Positions 62,766-64,000 of a stretch of DNA of 64,000 nucleotides are shown piece after piece. Each line of letters opens with the position of its first letter. Within the stretch, counting starts at the first letter, position 1. The position numbers and the translations under genes are program-made. The notes under the pieces were generated by a model. The model was given only the letters and a program-made list of their open reading frames with translations. It had not been told where the DNA came from and made no database searches. Source of the stretch: Schumannella luteola (lineage in GTDB: Bacteria; Actinomycetota; Actinomycetes; Actinomycetales; Microbacteriaceae); contig NZ_JACBZY010000001.1 in the NCBI RefSeq assembly GCF_013408685.1, positions 3,286,001 to 3,350,000 on the forward strand, given 5' to 3'.

Positions 62766-63974
62766 TCAGTCAGCGGCGCGGCGGCGCCCGACGCGAAGCA
62801 CGAGCATGATCGCGCCGCCGGCGAGGAGCCCCCAGACGGCCGAGCCGATGCCCGCGATGCTGATGCCCGAGGCGACCACCAGGAAGGTCGCGATCGCGAC
62901 GATGCGGTTCGGCACATCCTCCAGTGCGCCGGTGATCGCCGTGATGAGAGCGCCGAGCAGGGCGAGGCCGGCGACCGACTCGATGAGGATGGGCGGGCTC
63001 GCCCGCACGAGGGCTCCCGCCGCACCGGCGCCGAAGGCCAGCAGCAGGTAGGCGGCGCCGCCCGTGACCGCTGCGATCCAGCGGCGCTCGTGCGGCGTGT
63101 GCGAGTCGGGGCCGGCCATGATCGCGGCGGTCAGGGCCGAGAGGTTCACCTGGAAGCCGCCGAGCGTCGACGTCGCCGCCGACACGATGCCGGTCGAGGC
63201 GAGAAGGGTGCGGGTCGGGGCGGCCTCGTAGCCGAAGGCGCGCAGCACCGTGAATCCGGGGATCTGCTGGCCGGCCATCGTGACGAGGTACAGCGGCACT
63301 CCGAGGCTGACGATCAGCACCGGGTCGAAGGTCGGGGCCGTGAACGTGACGACCGGCGCGAGCGAGAGCCCCTCGGCCCAGTCCGGCCCGGCGGCGACCA
63401 GCACGGCGACGGCCGTCGCGACGACAGCCGCGGGCACCGCCCAGCGCGGCGCGAGCCGGCTCAGCACGAGCCAGATCACAATCGGCGGCAGCGCCAGCCA
63501 CGGATGCTCCACGGTCGCGGTGACCGGCGACACGCAGATCGGGAACAGGATGCCGGCGAGCATCGCGCTCGCGATGGGCTTCGGGATGCTGGTCGCCATC
63601 CGCGCGAGCCACGGCCAGAACCCGGTGATCGCCATGAGCGCCGAGGCCACGAGGAACGCCCCGACCGCGCCGGTGTAGTCGTGTCCCTTCGATGCGGCGC
63701 CGGCGGCGACGAGCACCGCGGCGCCCGGCGTCGACCAGGCGAAGGAGAGCGGCAGGCGGAAGCGCAGGCTGAGCACGATCGCGAGCAGCGCCTGCCCGAG
63801 GCAGAGCGCGAGCAGCCCCGATGCGGCCTCGGCGGCGGTCGCGCCGACGGCGGTGAGCCCCGCGATCACGAGCGCGAACGAGCTCGCGAAGCCGGTCACG
63901 GCGCCGACGAGTCCAGCGGCGATCGGGGCGACGAGGGACGAGGGCGCGGAGGCGGGGCGATCACCGGCTGTCAT
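62766..63974 (-). CDS. benE: BenE-family benzoate/proton symporter-like transporter
   Basis: This 402-residue membrane protein has 11-12 helices and matches BenE: SLVAPIAAGLVGAVTGFASSFALVI, FAWSTPGAAVLVAAG, KPIASAMLAGILFPICVSPV and AGQQIPGFTVLRAFGYEAAP, followed by GGFQVNLSALTAAIMAGPDSHTPHERRW. Family members take up benzoate with protons or relate to xanthine-type permeases. No benzoate degradation genes lie nearby, so the substrate is uncertain. ATG 63974 is 26 bases from the window edge. Its 3' end overlaps the right-hand direct repeat. Confidence 0.88.
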   Translation of the reverse strand: MTAGDRPASAPSSLVAPIAAGLVGAVTGFASSFALVIAGLTAVGATAAEAASGLLALCLGQALLAIVLSLRFRLPLSFAWSTPGAAVLVAAGAASKGHDYTGAVGAFLVASALMAITGFWPWLARMATSIPKPIASAMLAGILFPICVSPVTATVEHPWLALPPIVIWLVLSRLAPRWAVPAAVVATAVAVLVAAGPDWAEGLSLAPVVTFTAPTFDPVLIVSLGVPLYLVTMAGQQIPGFTVLRAFGYEAAPTRTLLASTGIVSAATSTLGGFQVNLSALTAAIMAGPDSHTPHERRWIAAVTGGAAYLLLAFGAGAAGALVRASPPILIESVAGLALLGALITAITGALEDVPNRIVAIATFLVVASGISIAGIGSAVWGLLAGGAIMLVLRVGRRRAAD

Positions 63975-64000
63975 GGCCGCACCAGCCTAGTGAGCGGGCA

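Overview
The window looks like a chromosomal segment of a high-GC Gram-positive actinobacterium, most likely a member of Microbacteriaceae. The basis is base composition (around 70% GC by eye), frequent GTG starts, many 4-base GTGA/ATGA gene overlaps, the actinobacterial order rplU-rpmA-obgE-proB-proA-nadD-rsfS, an actinobacterial RNase E-like protein, a eukaryote-type IleS, and an ileS T-box leader with an ultrashort Stem I. I see no phage, transposase, CRISPR array, plasmid gene or antibiotic biosynthetic cluster. Most of the window is core chromosome.

Layout. 1-6.3 kb: partial comEA-like gene, leuS, pabB, and divergent pabC-dedA. 6.3-9.5 kb: a four-gene OpuC-type osmoprotectant ABC transporter operon. 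9.7-15.4 kb: TetR regulator with a tandem repeat upstream, App1-type phosphatase, methyltransferase, a frameshifted winged-helix gene, a small unknown protein and a UbiA-family prenyltransferase. 15.4-23.7 kb: a three-gene overlapping operon (two alpha/beta hydrolases and an EmrB-type exporter), an alditol-oxidase-like flavoprotein, a luciferase-like monooxygenase, DUF1353, an endonuclease/exonuclease/phosphatase-family protein, a NUDIX hydrolase and DUF1801. 23.7-27.5 kb: a likely exopolysaccharide operon (family 2 glycosyltransferase, STAS protein, membrane-anchored GH26). 27.8-38.9 kb: tRNA-Ala(GGC) and a housekeeping block (rsfS, a large acidic membrane protein, nadD, proA, proB, obgE, rpmA, rplU), interrupted between proA and proB by a GntR regulator and a divergent MFS transporter that share a perfect palindrome. 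39-45.2 kb: RNase E/G, a VKOR-DsbA disulfide-forming pair and ndk. 45.3-50.6 kb: the overlapping operon ileS-folC-DUF4233, preceded by a translational T-box. 50.7-64 kb: MHS-family symporter, cell-surface protein, secreted V8-like protease, valS with an acetyltransferase, a helix-turn-helix regulator divergent from an M3 peptidase, a second luciferase-like monooxygenase and a BenE-type transporter.

Functional links. PabB and PabC make p-aminobenzoate for folate, and FolC acts later in the same pathway. ProB and ProA supply proline, and the OpuC system imports compatible solutes, so both bear on osmotic stress. VKOR reoxidises the DsbA-like protein to form disulfides outside the membrane. The glycosyltransferase and GH26 probably make and trim an extracellular beta-glycan.

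I did not find a clear undescribed multi-gene system. The most unusual signals are non-coding: a repeat-packed spacer at 62462-62765; an array of TTGCAA boxes at 14-bp spacing between a regulator and a peptidase gene (59228-59290); a tandem duplication of a Shine-Dalgarno region before the TetR gene (10372-10417); and a dispersed palindromic element with two copies, at 52075 and 61364. Positions and motifs were read by eye; family names rest on recognised motifs, not on database searches.
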